64,000 bases of DNA from Thalassotalea fonticola. GTDB taxonomy: Bacteria; Pseudomonadota; Gammaproteobacteria; Enterobacterales; Alteromonadaceae. The stretch spans positions 2,790,001 to 2,854,000 of the forward strand of contig NZ_CP136600.1 of NCBI RefSeq assembly GCF_032911225.1, given 5' to 3'. This document shows, one piece after another, positions 9,425 to 18,603 of this stretch. A program made the position numbers and the translations under genes. Position 1 is the first letter of the stretch. Each line of letters starts with the position of its first letter. The notes below the pieces were generated by a model. That model worked only from the letters and a program-made list of their open reading frames with translations, had not been told where the DNA came from and ran no database searches.

Positions 9425-10219
9425 ATGAGTAGAATTACCGTAAGCACCTTGCAAAAAATGAAGGATGCTGGAGAAAAAATTTCAACCATAACCGCCTACG
9501 ACGCCAGCTTTGCTCGTCAATTCGATAATGCAGGTATTCATGCCATGTTAATTGGCGACTCTTTAGGTATGGTATTACAAGGCCAATCTGATACTTTACC
9601 GGTAACGGTTGAAGACATTTGCTACCACACCAGCTGCGTTCGCAACGGCGTAGATAACGCACTTGTTATTGCTGATCTACCATTTATGTCTTATGCCACA
9701 CCTGAACAAACCTATGCTAACTCCGCTAAGCTAATGCAAGCCGGTGCAAATATGGTAAAACTTGAAGGTGGTGCATGGCTATATGATACCGTACGAGGTT
9801 TAGTTGATAGAAGTGTTCCTGTATGTGGTCACTTAGGGTTAACGCCGCAGTCAGTAAATGTATTTGGTGGATTTAAAGTCCAAGGCCGTGACTCTGATAA
9901 AGCTCAGCAAATGATAGATCATGCCAAAGGCTTAGAACAGGCAGGTATTCAATTATTAGTTTTAGAGTGTATTCCTACTGAATTAGCAAAAGCAATTACC
10001 GACGCGGTTTCCATTCCAACAATAGGCATTGGCGCTGGCAACGTGACTGACGGCCAAATATTGGTTATGCATGATGCCTTAGGTATCTCTTTTGGTAAAA
10101 TCCCTAAGTTCTCGCGTAATTTCTTAGCCGAAACAGGAAATATTGAAAAAGCAGTAGAACTTTATATTAATGACGTAAATACAGGCGCTTTCCCAGGGCC
10201 TGAGCATAGCTTTAGTTAA
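9425..10219 (+). CDS. panB: 3-methyl-2-oxobutanoate hydroxymethyltransferase
   Basis: 264 residues, full length. Recognisable blocks are [22 protein letters not shown] (metal-binding Asp), [13 protein letters not shown] and IGIGAG. It makes ketopantoate from 2-oxoisovalerate and methylene-THF, the first committed step of pantothenate synthesis. panC starts three bases after its stop, so the two are co-transcribed. Confidence 0.97.
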   Translation: MSRITVSTLQKMKDAGEKISTITAYDASFARQFDNAGIHAMLIGDSLGMVLQGQSDTLPVTVEDICYHTSCVRNGVDNALVIADLPFMSYATPEQTYANSAKLMQAGANMVKLEGGAWLYDTVRGLVDRSVPVCGHLGLTPQSVNVFGGFKVQGRDSDKAQQMIDHAKGLEQAGIQLLVLECIPTELAKAITDAVSIPTIGIGAGNVTDGQILVMHDALGISFGKIPKFSRNFLAETGNIEKAVELYINDVNTGAFPGPEHSFS

Positions 10220-10222
10220 TTA

Positions 10223-11068
10223 ATGAATATTGTTAGTGATATTACAGAATTACGCCAGCAAATAAATGAATGGCGTAAACAAGGCTTAAAAATTGCCTTT
10301 GTACCGACTATGGGTAACTTGCATGCGGGTCATATTTCCTTAGTAGCAGAAGCCCATAAACATGCGGATAGAATTGTTGCCAGTATATTTGTTAATCCAA
10401 TGCAGTTTGGTGCTAATGAAGATATAGGCAATTACCCTCGCACCATGGAAGATGATAAGCAAAAACTTGTTAACGCCAAAACCGATTTATTATTTACCCC
10501 TACCCCTGAAATTATCTATCCGAAAGGCTTAGATAAACAAACCTATGTAGAGGTGCCAAACGTATCTGATGGTTATTGTGGTGAGTCACGTCCGGGTCAT
10601 TTTCGCGGTGTATCGACAATTGTTTGTAAGCTATTTAATTTAGTGCAGCCTGATATTGCTTGTTTTGGTTTAAAAGATTATCAACAAGTACAAGTTATAC
10701 AAACCATGGTTGAAGATTTATCTTTACCGATTGAAATTATCCCTGTAGCAACCATGCGTGAAGAGTCTGGACTAGCGATGAGTTCGCGCAACAATTACTT
10801 ATCAACTGATGAAAAGAATGTTGCCGCACATCTACATAAAGCGTTGAGTTGGTTAGCTGAACAATTATTGATTAATAAAGATTATAATGCCCTAACCGAA
10901 ACAGCAATTAAGACGATAAATGCAGCGGGGATGAGAGCTGATTATATTCATATCTGCCACGCTCGTACGCTGAACCCCGCGACTATTGATGATACAGAAA
11001 TAGTCATTTTAGCTGCGGCACATTGTGGCAAAGCTAGATTAATTGATAATATCCAAGTAAATTTATAG
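10223..11068 (+). CDS. panC: Pantothenate synthetase
   Basis: 281 residues. [12 protein letters not shown] carries the HIGH-type ATP motif, followed by [21 protein letters not shown] and [10 protein letters not shown] (the KMSKS-like loop). It condenses pantoate with beta-alanine. The beta-alanine is probably provided by PanP, encoded convergently 22 bp away; no panD is visible in the window. Confidence 0.97.
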   Translation: MNIVSDITELRQQINEWRKQGLKIAFVPTMGNLHAGHISLVAEAHKHADRIVASIFVNPMQFGANEDIGNYPRTMEDDKQKLVNAKTDLLFTPTPEIIYPKGLDKQTYVEVPNVSDGYCGESRPGHFRGVSTIVCKLFNLVQPDIACFGLKDYQQVQVIQTMVEDLSLPIEIIPVATMREESGLAMSSRNNYLSTDEKNVAAHLHKALSWLAEQLLINKDYNALTETAIKTINAAGMRADYIHICHARTLNPATIDDTEIVILAAAHCGKARLIDNIQVNL

Positions 11069-11073
11069 TGACT

Positions 11074-11094
11074 TTAGAAGGCATAGCCTTCTAA
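11074..11094. terminator. Hairpin between convergent panC and panP
   Basis: A 9-bp stem (TTAGAAGGC / GCCTTCTAA) with a 3-nt loop immediately follows the panC stop and overlaps the panP stop codon. The flanking T tracts are short, so termination efficiency is uncertain. Confidence 0.5.
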
Positions 11095-12725
11095 TTTATC
11101 ACTTTAGCTAATACCTGAGGCAAAAACTGTAAACTCTCTGCAGCAAGCTGTTTTTGTTCTTTCAATACTTCCTGCAATATTGCATCAGTGGTTAACGGAT
11201 TAGCCAGCACAACCCTGAATACTAATACTTTTCTGCCATGATAATGGCTCACTTCAATTCGAGTACGTGAAACGAAAGACTTACCCGCTTCACGTTGACG
11301 CTTTTGAATAAACTTAGTGAGTTTATCTAAAATGACATTAATTTCTTCTTGTTGCTTTCTATCTGCATTCTGCAAGAATTGTTGTACTGCCTGTGGCACA
11401 TATCGATAGGTAAGCAAACACAATTCAGGTTCGGTCAGCAATTCAAAATCATCATCGGCTTTAATTAACTCAGCAAAATAATGTGCCTTTTCTATGCTTT
11501 GATTTACCAATAATTCATAACCAGGGCGCGAAATTATATGCATACTTGCGTATACCATCATCGCCATACCCGGGCGAGAACCTTCAAGAGTATGACTGCC
11601 TAAATCTTTCGAACCTTTACGTAGGATATACTCTGCATGATGTTCGATTGAAGCGACAGATTCCGGGTTTTTAAAAACCACCAGTCCAGCTCCCATAGGT
11701 ACATACATTTGCTTATGCGCATCAATAGTTACTGAATCAGCAAGTTCAACACCATCTAATAAAGAGCGGTATTTATTCGAAAGTAAAGTAGCGCCGCCCC
11801 AAGCTGCATCAACATGAAAATGACAATTAAATTGTTGAGCAATGCCGGCCATCTCTCTAAGTGGATCAATGTTACCAGTTTCAGTAGTACCTGCTACCCC
11901 GACAATACTCATCACTTTAATATTTTTTTGCTCCAGGCGAGCACACTCTTGCTCTAATTCCTGGCAATCGATACGGTTGTTAGAGTCGGTTTTAATGGCA
12001 ATTACACTGTCACGACCTATGCCTAGAATGTCTGCAGCCTTTTTAAGTGAATAATGCCCGCGCTCAGAAACTAAAATTGCTAAGCCTTCATAGCCGTAGT
12101 GTTTTAGAGCCTTAAACAATCCTTCTTTACCTACACCTGAAAAAACGCCGTCTGCTTTTAAAAGGTTGTTACGAGCAACCCAAAGAGCGGTAATGTTTGC
12201 CACGGTGCCACCGGAACAAAATGCTCCTAATGAGTGCTGTGCACTGTGCATCCATTGCTCATAAAAACTGTCATTTTGTTGATACACCATACGATGCATC
12301 ATCCCCAACACTTGTCGCTCTAGCGGAGTAAAGGCTTTTGATGTTTCAATTTTAACCAGATTTTGATTCAAACCTGTCATTAACTTTGCTAACGGTAAAA
12401 CAAAATAAGGCAATGCCGATGTCATGTGACCAATAAAGCTTGGCGCTGAAGTATGCACTGATTGAGAAATAAGTTTATCGAGTAAATGATGAGTGTGATC
12501 TGATACGTATTGCGGTTGCTCTGGTATTTGCGAGCTGGCAAAGTCTTTTTCTATTTCAGTGAGTGGTTTTTCGGTGGCAACAATATGATTACCTAAAAAG
12601 CCATTTAGGTTTTGCGAGATCTCTGCTTCAATACGACCTAAAGTAGAATCGGGGGCTTCCGGAATCGTAAATATTTGATGTAATGATTCAAGCGTTGCTT
12701 GAGCTTCGCGTTTTTTATTAGTCAT
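11091..12725 (-). CDS. panP: PLP-dependent aspartate 1-decarboxylase PanP
   Basis: 544 residues, group II PLP decarboxylase. HVDAAWGG (Asp306 holds the pyridine nitrogen) and TIDAHKQM (Lys338, Schiff-base lysine) are present, plus the substrate-side block CSGGTVANITALW. The large N-terminal extension and the position beside panBC match the PanP family described in Vibrio and relatives, which supplies beta-alanine in genomes without pyruvoyl PanD. A glutamate decarboxylase-like role is the main alternative; the panBC context favours aspartate. Confidence 0.9.
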   Translation of the reverse strand: MTNKKREAQATLESLHQIFTIPEAPDSTLGRIEAEISQNLNGFLGNHIVATEKPLTEIEKDFASSQIPEQPQYVSDHTHHLLDKLISQSVHTSAPSFIGHMTSALPYFVLPLAKLMTGLNQNLVKIETSKAFTPLERQVLGMMHRMVYQQNDSFYEQWMHSAQHSLGAFCSGGTVANITALWVARNNLLKADGVFSGVGKEGLFKALKHYGYEGLAILVSERGHYSLKKAADILGIGRDSVIAIKTDSNNRIDCQELEQECARLEQKNIKVMSIVGVAGTTETGNIDPLREMAGIAQQFNCHFHVDAAWGGATLLSNKYRSLLDGVELADSVTIDAHKQMYVPMGAGLVVFKNPESVASIEHHAEYILRKGSKDLGSHTLEGSRPGMAMMVYASMHIISRPGYELLVNQSIEKAHYFAELIKADDDFELLTEPELCLLTYRYVPQAVQQFLQNADRKQQEEINVILDKLTKFIQKRQREAGKSFVSRTRIEVSHYHGRKVLVFRVVLANPLTTDAILQEVLKEQKQLAAESLQFLPQVLAKVIN

Positions 12726-12859
12726 AAATTACCAAAATAAAACCAGTTATTATTTCCTAGTTTAAATTTTAATCCTCAGATTAGTACGCTGAACTTTAAT
12801 AAATATTAGCCGAAATGTCTTCTACTTTAAGCGTAATAAATGAAACAATTGGTTAAATA

Positions 12860-13522
12860 CTATAAATTTGCCGTTAATGACCAGCACTGCTGTCCGCTTG
12901 CTTGGTACTTAGCTTCAAAAGGGGTTAAACTTTCTGCGGCTTGGTCTACTTCATTTAAAGAAGAGTTTATATTTGCAATGGCTAACGCCGCTTGAAACTC
13001 TTCTAAATACAAACGCCAGTTACTTCTTAGCTCTAACTGCTTGCCGATTTTAAAAATGTAAGGAAAAACTGCACTACCATGCCAACGCCGTTTTACATGT
13101 TTTGCTTTCGGCCAAGGATTTGGATATAAAATGTAGTGCTTTTCAACCGGCCAATTAGCGGCAAAAACGAGTCGATAAAAGTCATTAAGATCAGCTCGAA
13201 CTAGATGAAAGTTATCGACTTGCCATTTTTCTTCAACATTCCTGGTAATACGGTTATCCGACTTATCCACACCTATCACCAAAGCATTAGGATTTTGCTT
13301 GGCAATGATGCGTGAGCTTTGCCCTACTCCACAACAAGAATCAAGGATAACAGGCCCAACAAATGCCTTAACCAAGCGATCGATCTCTTCAAATGCTAAT
13401 CGAGTGTGTTCTGATATTGGCTTTTGAAAGTCTGTAGTTAAATGAGTATTAACAATATCAGCCAGCTTTTCATGTATACCTGGCTGGTTGGTAATAATTG
13501 CTTTTGAATCACCAAATGACAT
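12860..13522 (-). CDS. TrmB-like SAM-dependent methyltransferase
   Basis: 220 residues. The SAM-binding loop reads ILDSCCGVGQSS, followed by VIGVDKSD, and the TrmB signature region appears as LYPNPWPKAKHVKRRWHG. True TrmB makes m7G46 in tRNA and has a GxGxG loop with a PDPWPKK(R)H motif; the changed loop and substrate motif suggest a paralogue, perhaps with another target. Its start shares one base with the stop of the ABC permease (TAATG), so it is the third gene of a tightly coupled exporter operon. Methylation of tRNA is an inference only. Confidence 0.8.
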   Translation of the reverse strand: MSFGDSKAIITNQPGIHEKLADIVNTHLTTDFQKPISEHTRLAFEEIDRLVKAFVGPVILDSCCGVGQSSRIIAKQNPNALVIGVDKSDNRITRNVEEKWQVDNFHLVRADLNDFYRLVFAANWPVEKHYILYPNPWPKAKHVKRRWHGSAVFPYIFKIGKQLELRSNWRLYLEEFQAALAIANINSSLNEVDQAAESLTPFEAKYQASGQQCWSLTANL

Positions 13523-14295
13523 TAGCTACGAAGTCCTATGCCTTTAGTGATTAATACCATTGCCACCGTATAAAGGGTAATAATAAATACAGAAATCACA
13601 CTAAATGCTACGGTTAATGACACGTCGCTTATCCCTAAAAAACCATACCTAAAAGCATTTACCATGTATACGATTGGGTTAATTTGTGACACACCCTGCC
13701 AAAACTCGGGCAGTAAAGTAATAGAATAAAAAACACCGCCCAAATAGGTTAGGGGCGTTAAAATAAAAGTAGGTATAATTGAAATATCGTCAAAGCTGTT
13801 AGCAAAAATAGCATTTATTAAGCCACCTAAAGCAAACACTGCAGAAGTTAACATCACGGTGATAATAATTACTGCGACATTATGAATTTGGATATCAACA
13901 AATAATAATGAAATCAAAGTTACAATCAAACCAACTAAAATACCACGCGTCATACCGCCACCAACATAACCGGCAACAATAACCCAGTTAGGCACTGGCG
14001 CAACTAGCATTTCTTCAACATTTCGTTGCCATTTAGCGCTAAAAAAAGATGAGGCGACATTCGAATATGAATTGGTAATAACCGACATCATAATTAATCC
14101 AGGTACGATAAACGACATATAGTCAAAACCGCCCATTTCACCAATACGAGAGCCAATTAATGAACCAAATATGACAAAATATAAACTGATGGTAATTGCC
14201 GGAGGTACAAGAGTTTGCACCCAAATCCGCAAAAATCGGTGTACTTCTTTATGCAAAATACTAGTTAAAGCAATACGGTTTCTAAAAGTAATCAT
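13522..14295 (-). CDS. yadH: ABC-2 type exporter permease (YadH type)
   Basis: 257 residues with six predicted membrane helices and the ABC-2 pattern (WVQTLVPPAITISLYFVIFG, MEEMLVAP-type loop seen here as NVEEMLVAPVPN). It resembles E. coli YadH. It pairs with the ATPase gene 2 bp upstream and shares a base with the downstream methyltransferase. The transported substrate is unknown for the family. Confidence 0.88.
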   Translation of the reverse strand: MITFRNRIALTSILHKEVHRFLRIWVQTLVPPAITISLYFVIFGSLIGSRIGEMGGFDYMSFIVPGLIMMSVITNSYSNVASSFFSAKWQRNVEEMLVAPVPNWVIVAGYVGGGMTRGILVGLIVTLISLLFVDIQIHNVAVIIITVMLTSAVFALGGLINAIFANSFDDISIIPTFILTPLTYLGGVFYSITLLPEFWQGVSQINPIVYMVNAFRYGFLGISDVSLTVAFSVISVFIITLYTVAMVLITKGIGLRS

Positions 14296-14297
14296 TA

Positions 14298-15233
14298 TTA
14301 ACTAGCCTTCACTGATTGTTCTACGTTATTTGCTACTAAGGTAACAAATAGTTCTTCAAGGCGGTTAGATTTGTTACGCATACTTTGCACGCTTATCCCT
14401 TGTGTGGTTAATTCATTAAATACTTCATTTATCGATTGAGTTTTATCAACATCAACTTCAATGGTATGGTTGTCTATTAACCTAATAGGATAATTTTGCA
14501 ATGATGGAGCTTGCTCGGTTGGTTTAATATCCAACACAAAAGTTTCGATATGCAATTTGGATAATAAGGCTTTCATACTGGTATTTTCAACAATTTTACC
14601 ATGGTCAATAATAGCAATATTACGACACAGCATCTCAGCTTCTTCAAGGTAATGCGTAGTTAAAATGATGGTAATTCCTTGCGAGTTTAGTTCGCGCAGG
14701 TAGTCCCACATATGACGACGAAGTTCTATATCCACACCTGCAGTTGGCTCATCAAGTATTAAAACTTGCGGTTCATGCATAAGGGCTCTGGCAATCATCA
14801 GGCGTCGCTTCATTCCTCCAGAAAGGTTACGCGACGGTTCATTTCTTTTTTGCCAAAGATCGAGCTGTTTAAGATATTTTTCGGCACGCTGATTGGCAAT
14901 TTTACGTGGTACACCATAATAGCCAGCTTGGTTTACTAATATTTTTAATGGTGCTTCAAACTGATTAAAATTAAATTCCTGTGGCACTAAACCAAGAAAA
15001 CTTTTCGCTAAATCGAGTTCTTTTTCAATATCATGGCCAAACACCTTCACTAGGCCTTCGGTTTTATTTACCAACGATGTAATAACGCCAATAGTTGTCG
15101 ACTTACCAGCGCCATTTGGACCTAACAATGCAAAAAAATCGCCTTTCGACACTTCTAAATCAAGGCCTTTTACAGCTTGAAAGCCGCCTTTATATGTTTT
15201 TTTTAAGCCGGAAATTTCTAGGGCTAACTGCAT
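14298..15233 (-). CDS. yadG: ABC exporter ATP-binding subunit (YadG type)
   Basis: 311 residues from the ATG at 15233 (MQLALEISGLKKTY). The frame stays open up to 15305, but the extra 24 residues have no family counterpart. Walker A is GPNGAGKSTT, the signature loop is LSGGMKRRLMIA, Walker B is VLILDEPTAGVD, and the H-loop is TTHYLEEAE. The C-terminal part (MRNKSNRLEELFV) is specific to YadG. Partner of the following permease gene; cargo unknown. Confidence 0.92.
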   Translation of the reverse strand: MQLALEISGLKKTYKGGFQAVKGLDLEVSKGDFFALLGPNGAGKSTTIGVITSLVNKTEGLVKVFGHDIEKELDLAKSFLGLVPQEFNFNQFEAPLKILVNQAGYYGVPRKIANQRAEKYLKQLDLWQKRNEPSRNLSGGMKRRLMIARALMHEPQVLILDEPTAGVDIELRRHMWDYLRELNSQGITIILTTHYLEEAEMLCRNIAIIDHGKIVENTSMKALLSKLHIETFVLDIKPTEQAPSLQNYPIRLIDNHTIEVDVDKTQSINEVFNELTTQGISVQSMRNKSNRLEELFVTLVANNVEQSVKAS

Positions 15234-15366
15234 CTTAATTACCTTAATATTGAATGGCGACGGATAAATTTCCATCTCAGGTAGAGCTGATATATGGGCA
15301 ATCACTCAAATATCAATGTATTATAGCAATTGGATAATAGAATAATGCTATAAACAAAGTAACGAA

Positions 15367-15855
15367 ATGATACTCGATAAAAAACAACTGATAAATGCCA
15401 TTATCATTCAACTTGAAGAAGAGTTAAAAAATGCGATTAATTCTGCTGAGATGGCAAGGTTAGCAGCCACCGATGATCAAAGCGTAGCTGAAACTCAATA
15501 CGATACACTGGGATTAGAGGCATCCTATTTAGCTCATGGCCAATCAGAAAGAGCAGAACTAATTAAGCGTCAAATTGAACAATATCAGCATTTCTCCATT
15601 AATAATTTTAATGAAAATGATGAGATAGACATTGGTTGTATAGCAACGCTTAGGGCTATAGAAAATAATGCTGAGCTATATTATTTTATTGGCCCAAGTG
15701 CAGGAGGGTTGAAACTTAAGTTTAATGGCATTCATATAACATTAATAACTCCTCAAGCACCTGTTGCTAAGGAGTTATTAGGTAAATTTCAATTGGATAT
15801 AATTACGTTACCAGGTCCAAGAGCCAAGCAGTTGGAAATTGTAGAAATATTTTAA
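15367..15855 (+). CDS. GreA/GreB-like transcription factor
   Basis: 162 residues. The N-terminal half is a predicted coiled coil with Asp and Glu residues near its turn (MARLAATDDQSVAETQ, about 28-43), and the C-terminal half has the small beta domain of Gre factors (FIGPSAGGL, PVAKELLGK). Gre-like proteins insert the coiled-coil tip into the RNA polymerase secondary channel. Only the C-terminal motif VAKELLGK is close to GreA, so this is a divergent member; cleavage-stimulating activity is not assured. It is divergent from the exporter operon and its stop is 7 bp from the convergent MFS gene. Confidence 0.7.
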   Translation: MILDKKQLINAIIIQLEEELKNAINSAEMARLAATDDQSVAETQYDTLGLEASYLAHGQSERAELIKRQIEQYQHFSINNFNENDEIDIGCIATLRAIENNAELYYFIGPSAGGLKLKFNGIHITLITPQAPVAKELLGKFQLDIITLPGPRAKQLEIVEIF

Positions 15856-15861
15856 TTCGAA

Positions 15862-17223
15862 TTAGTTAAGTAAAGCTCTGAGCTTTTCTATATCAACAGT
15901 TTTCTCGTCAACTTTTAAATATGCAACGGAATCAGAGTAAACTATTGTCGATTCTAAAACACCAGACATTTTTGATAATTGCTGTGCTAATTGCTGTGCA
16001 TGCTGCTCATCGGTGAAGCTAACATTATAACTAATACTCTTAGAGCGTTTTACCTCGCTCATCCCCAAGGCAATAACAAACCAAAGCAATAACAATCCCG
16101 CACTGAATAAAAACACACTAGCTTGGTCAAAATAGGTTTGAATTAAACCACCAAATAAGCCACCAATAAATGCACCGAAAAATTGGCTACTCGAATATAC
16201 GCCCATTGCAGAGCCCTTTTCACCTGCAGGAGCAATACGCGATAATGTTGATGGCATAGTAGCCTCTAAGTAATTAAAGGCAATAAAAAACATTACTACA
16301 AAAGCAAACATCAAATAGAAATCATCATGTTTTAGCCAAAGCAATAACAGACTAAGGGTCATTAAAACAATAGCGCTACAAAATACTAATTTTTCTTTAT
16401 TTTTCTTAATAGCCCAAATCATAAATGGCACCATCAATGCGAAAGAAATTAGCAATGCAGGTAAATATAATTGCCAATGGTCACTAACAACAAACCCAAC
16501 ATTTGTGAGCATTAAAGGTAATGAGACAAACATCGCGGTTAGAGCTAAATGAAGAATGAACACACCTAGGTTTAAGCGTAATAACTGCGGCTCCTTGATC
16601 AGCTTGCCAAGTTTTGTTGGCGATGCAACTAAATCACCTTTAGGTGCCGTATTTATTGAGTTAGGTACTACATATACGACTAACAGAATACCAACGACCG
16701 AGAATATAGCAGTAAGATAAAATAAACCAGCTAAGCCAAAACTGTCAGCGACTAGTGGCCCTAACACCATTGCAACTGCAAAGGATAAACCAATGAACAT
16801 GCCTATTGTAGCCATAACTTTAGGGCGTTGCTCTTCTCTACTTAAATCTGCAGCCAAAGCTAATGTTGCGCTGGCAATAGCGCCCATCCCTTGTAATGCT
16901 CGACCAAACACTACTCCATAGATAGTGTCTGCCATTGCGGCCACGATACTACCAATACAGAAAACGACCAAGCCAGAAATTATCACCGGCTTGCGACCAA
17001 ATTTATCAGACAGAATACCCATAGGTATTTGCAGTAATGCTTGGGTAAATCCGTAAGCGCCAATTGCTAAGCCTAACCATATTGGGCTATAGCCTTCTAG
17101 GTGAACGCCATAAATAGCAAAGACGGGCAAGATCATAAATAAACCAATCATCCGCATGCCAAAAACTGTAGCTAAGGACAAAGAAGCTTTCTTTTCAATA
17201 CTGTTTAAACCGGTAACATTCAT
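15862..17223 (-). CDS. yajR: MFS transporter, YajR type with C-terminal YAM domain
   Basis: 453 residues, nearly identical in length to E. coli YajR. Twelve predicted helices with the MFS motif A GILSDKFGRKPVI between helices 2 and 3, then a soluble ferredoxin-like domain of about 65 residues at the C-terminus (from YNVSFTDEQ), which is the hallmark of YajR. It is a proton-driven drug/efflux-type transporter of the inner membrane; the natural substrate is unknown. Confidence 0.85.
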   Translation of the reverse strand: MNVTGLNSIEKKASLSLATVFGMRMIGLFMILPVFAIYGVHLEGYSPIWLGLAIGAYGFTQALLQIPMGILSDKFGRKPVIISGLVVFCIGSIVAAMADTIYGVVFGRALQGMGAIASATLALAADLSREEQRPKVMATIGMFIGLSFAVAMVLGPLVADSFGLAGLFYLTAIFSVVGILLVVYVVPNSINTAPKGDLVASPTKLGKLIKEPQLLRLNLGVFILHLALTAMFVSLPLMLTNVGFVVSDHWQLYLPALLISFALMVPFMIWAIKKNKEKLVFCSAIVLMTLSLLLLWLKHDDFYLMFAFVVMFFIAFNYLEATMPSTLSRIAPAGEKGSAMGVYSSSQFFGAFIGGLFGGLIQTYFDQASVFLFSAGLLLLWFVIALGMSEVKRSKSISYNVSFTDEQHAQQLAQQLSKMSGVLESTIVYSDSVAYLKVDEKTVDIEKLRALLN

Positions 17224-17300
17224 ACTTGTATCATTTGGAGAATAAAAACACGTTATTTTAACATGAAGATTAATTAAATTTCATCATAACAATAAGTAAA

Positions 17301-17696
17301 TCAAGCTTGGTAGAGGTGCTCATTTAATTTGCTGCGCATTTCATCGGGTATAGGCTTGGATTTCTGCGTTTCATAACAAAAATAAACCATTATTGCCGTG
17401 CCAGATGCACACTTTTGATCCTGTTGCCAAATTTCTTGGTATACGTGAAAAGATGTATTACCCACTTTAGAAAGATAAGTCTTAACCTCAATATCTTCAC
17501 CATAAAATAATTGGGCATGAAATTCTATTTCTGTTTTGGCCAAAATCAATGGCCATCTCTGCAAATCCAATTTTGGTGATAAGATTTTAAATATAGGATT
17601 TCTCGCTCCTTCGAACCAAATAGGAATAGCTGTGTTGCCAATATGACCGAGGGCATCAGTGTCACTAAATCGTGGGGTTATAATTTCTGAAAACAT
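17301..17696 (-). CDS. Acyl-CoA thioesterase, YbgC/4HBT hotdog family
   Basis: 131 residues of single hotdog fold. The start TPRFSDTDALGHIGNT holds the catalytic Asp of the 4-hydroxybenzoyl-CoA thioesterase class (RFxDTDxxGHxxN). It cleaves acyl-CoA thioesters; chain-length preference cannot be read. Divergent from the oxygenase gene across 92 bp. Confidence 0.85.
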   Translation of the reverse strand: MFSEIITPRFSDTDALGHIGNTAIPIWFEGARNPIFKILSPKLDLQRWPLILAKTEIEFHAQLFYGEDIEVKTYLSKVGNTSFHVYQEIWQQDQKCASGTAIMVYFCYETQKSKPIPDEMRSKLNEHLYQA

Positions 17697-17788
17697 TCAA
17701 ATACCTGCAATTGAATAAAATAATAGGCTAATTTTTAGATTTAATGCATAGTAGCGTTATTCCATTAGATTGTTAATAATTATTACCT

Positions 17789-18484
17789 ATGACAGATTTT
17801 ATCGAAGTATATGATAATATTTTAAGTAAAGAGTTTTGTGAAAAATTCATCACTCAATTCGACACTAGTCCACATAAAAACCAAGGTCGAACCGGTAGTG
17901 GTGTAGACTTAAGTAAAAAGCTTAGCGAAGATATCTATCTAAATGAACATCAAGAATTTCACCCTGCATTGCAAACTATTTTACAAGCCACAACACAATG
18001 CGTTACTGATTATGTAAGCAAGTACTTTTTCAGTTTAATAAGTGGTATCAGTCTTACTCTTAATCATCCTGTGACAGGTGTTCCAACACTTTTAACCGTT
18101 GATAATTTTGATGAGATTGGCAGACCACAAGCAATGAACCTAATGCGTTACTTATTTCGCTTGGCACCAGTAAATGCACAAAGATATCAACAAGGGAAAG
18201 GTAACTATGGCTACTGGCATTCAGAGATTTACCCTCAGCCAAACGGGAATGAGCCTTTACATCGTGTATTATTATTTTTAATTTACCTAAATGATGTCGA
18301 AGATGGTGGGGAAACAGATTTTTATTATCAAAACAAAAGTATAAAACCGAAAGCGGGTAGTATAGTAATCGCCCCCTGCGGATTCACCCATACGCATAGA
18401 GGGAATATTCCAAAATCATCGGACAAATACATATTAACTTCGTGGGTTTTATATAATCCGGCGGAAAAGATTTATACCGCATAA
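17789..18484 (+). CDS. 2-oxoglutarate/Fe(II)-dependent oxygenase
   Basis: 231 residues. The iron triad is likely His144 and Glu146 (YWHSEIYP) with His203 (FTHTHRGN); Lys213 (KYILTSW) would bind the 2-oxoglutarate carboxylate. LLFLIYLNDVEDGGET is typical of prolyl-4-hydroxylase-like enzymes. HxE rather than HxD is less common but known in the superfamily. The substrate (protein or small molecule) is unknown. Confidence 0.8.
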   Translation: MTDFIEVYDNILSKEFCEKFITQFDTSPHKNQGRTGSGVDLSKKLSEDIYLNEHQEFHPALQTILQATTQCVTDYVSKYFFSLISGISLTLNHPVTGVPTLLTVDNFDEIGRPQAMNLMRYLFRLAPVNAQRYQQGKGNYGYWHSEIYPQPNGNEPLHRVLLFLIYLNDVEDGGETDFYYQNKSIKPKAGSIVIAPCGFTHTHRGNIPKSSDKYILTSWVLYNPAEKIYTA

Positions 18485-18603
18485 AGATAATTCATTTATG
18501 AAATATATCTTGATACTGGAAAGTATATTCAAAAATAACAATCGTTATACCTATTCCAATTGGTGTATTAGATTATTTCAAGCATTTAAAATAAGTAAGC
18601 GGT

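Noticed and set aside
14298..15305. Longer start for the ABC ATPase at 15305
   Set aside because: The extra 24 residues have no match to the YadG family, which begins at the ATG at 15233.
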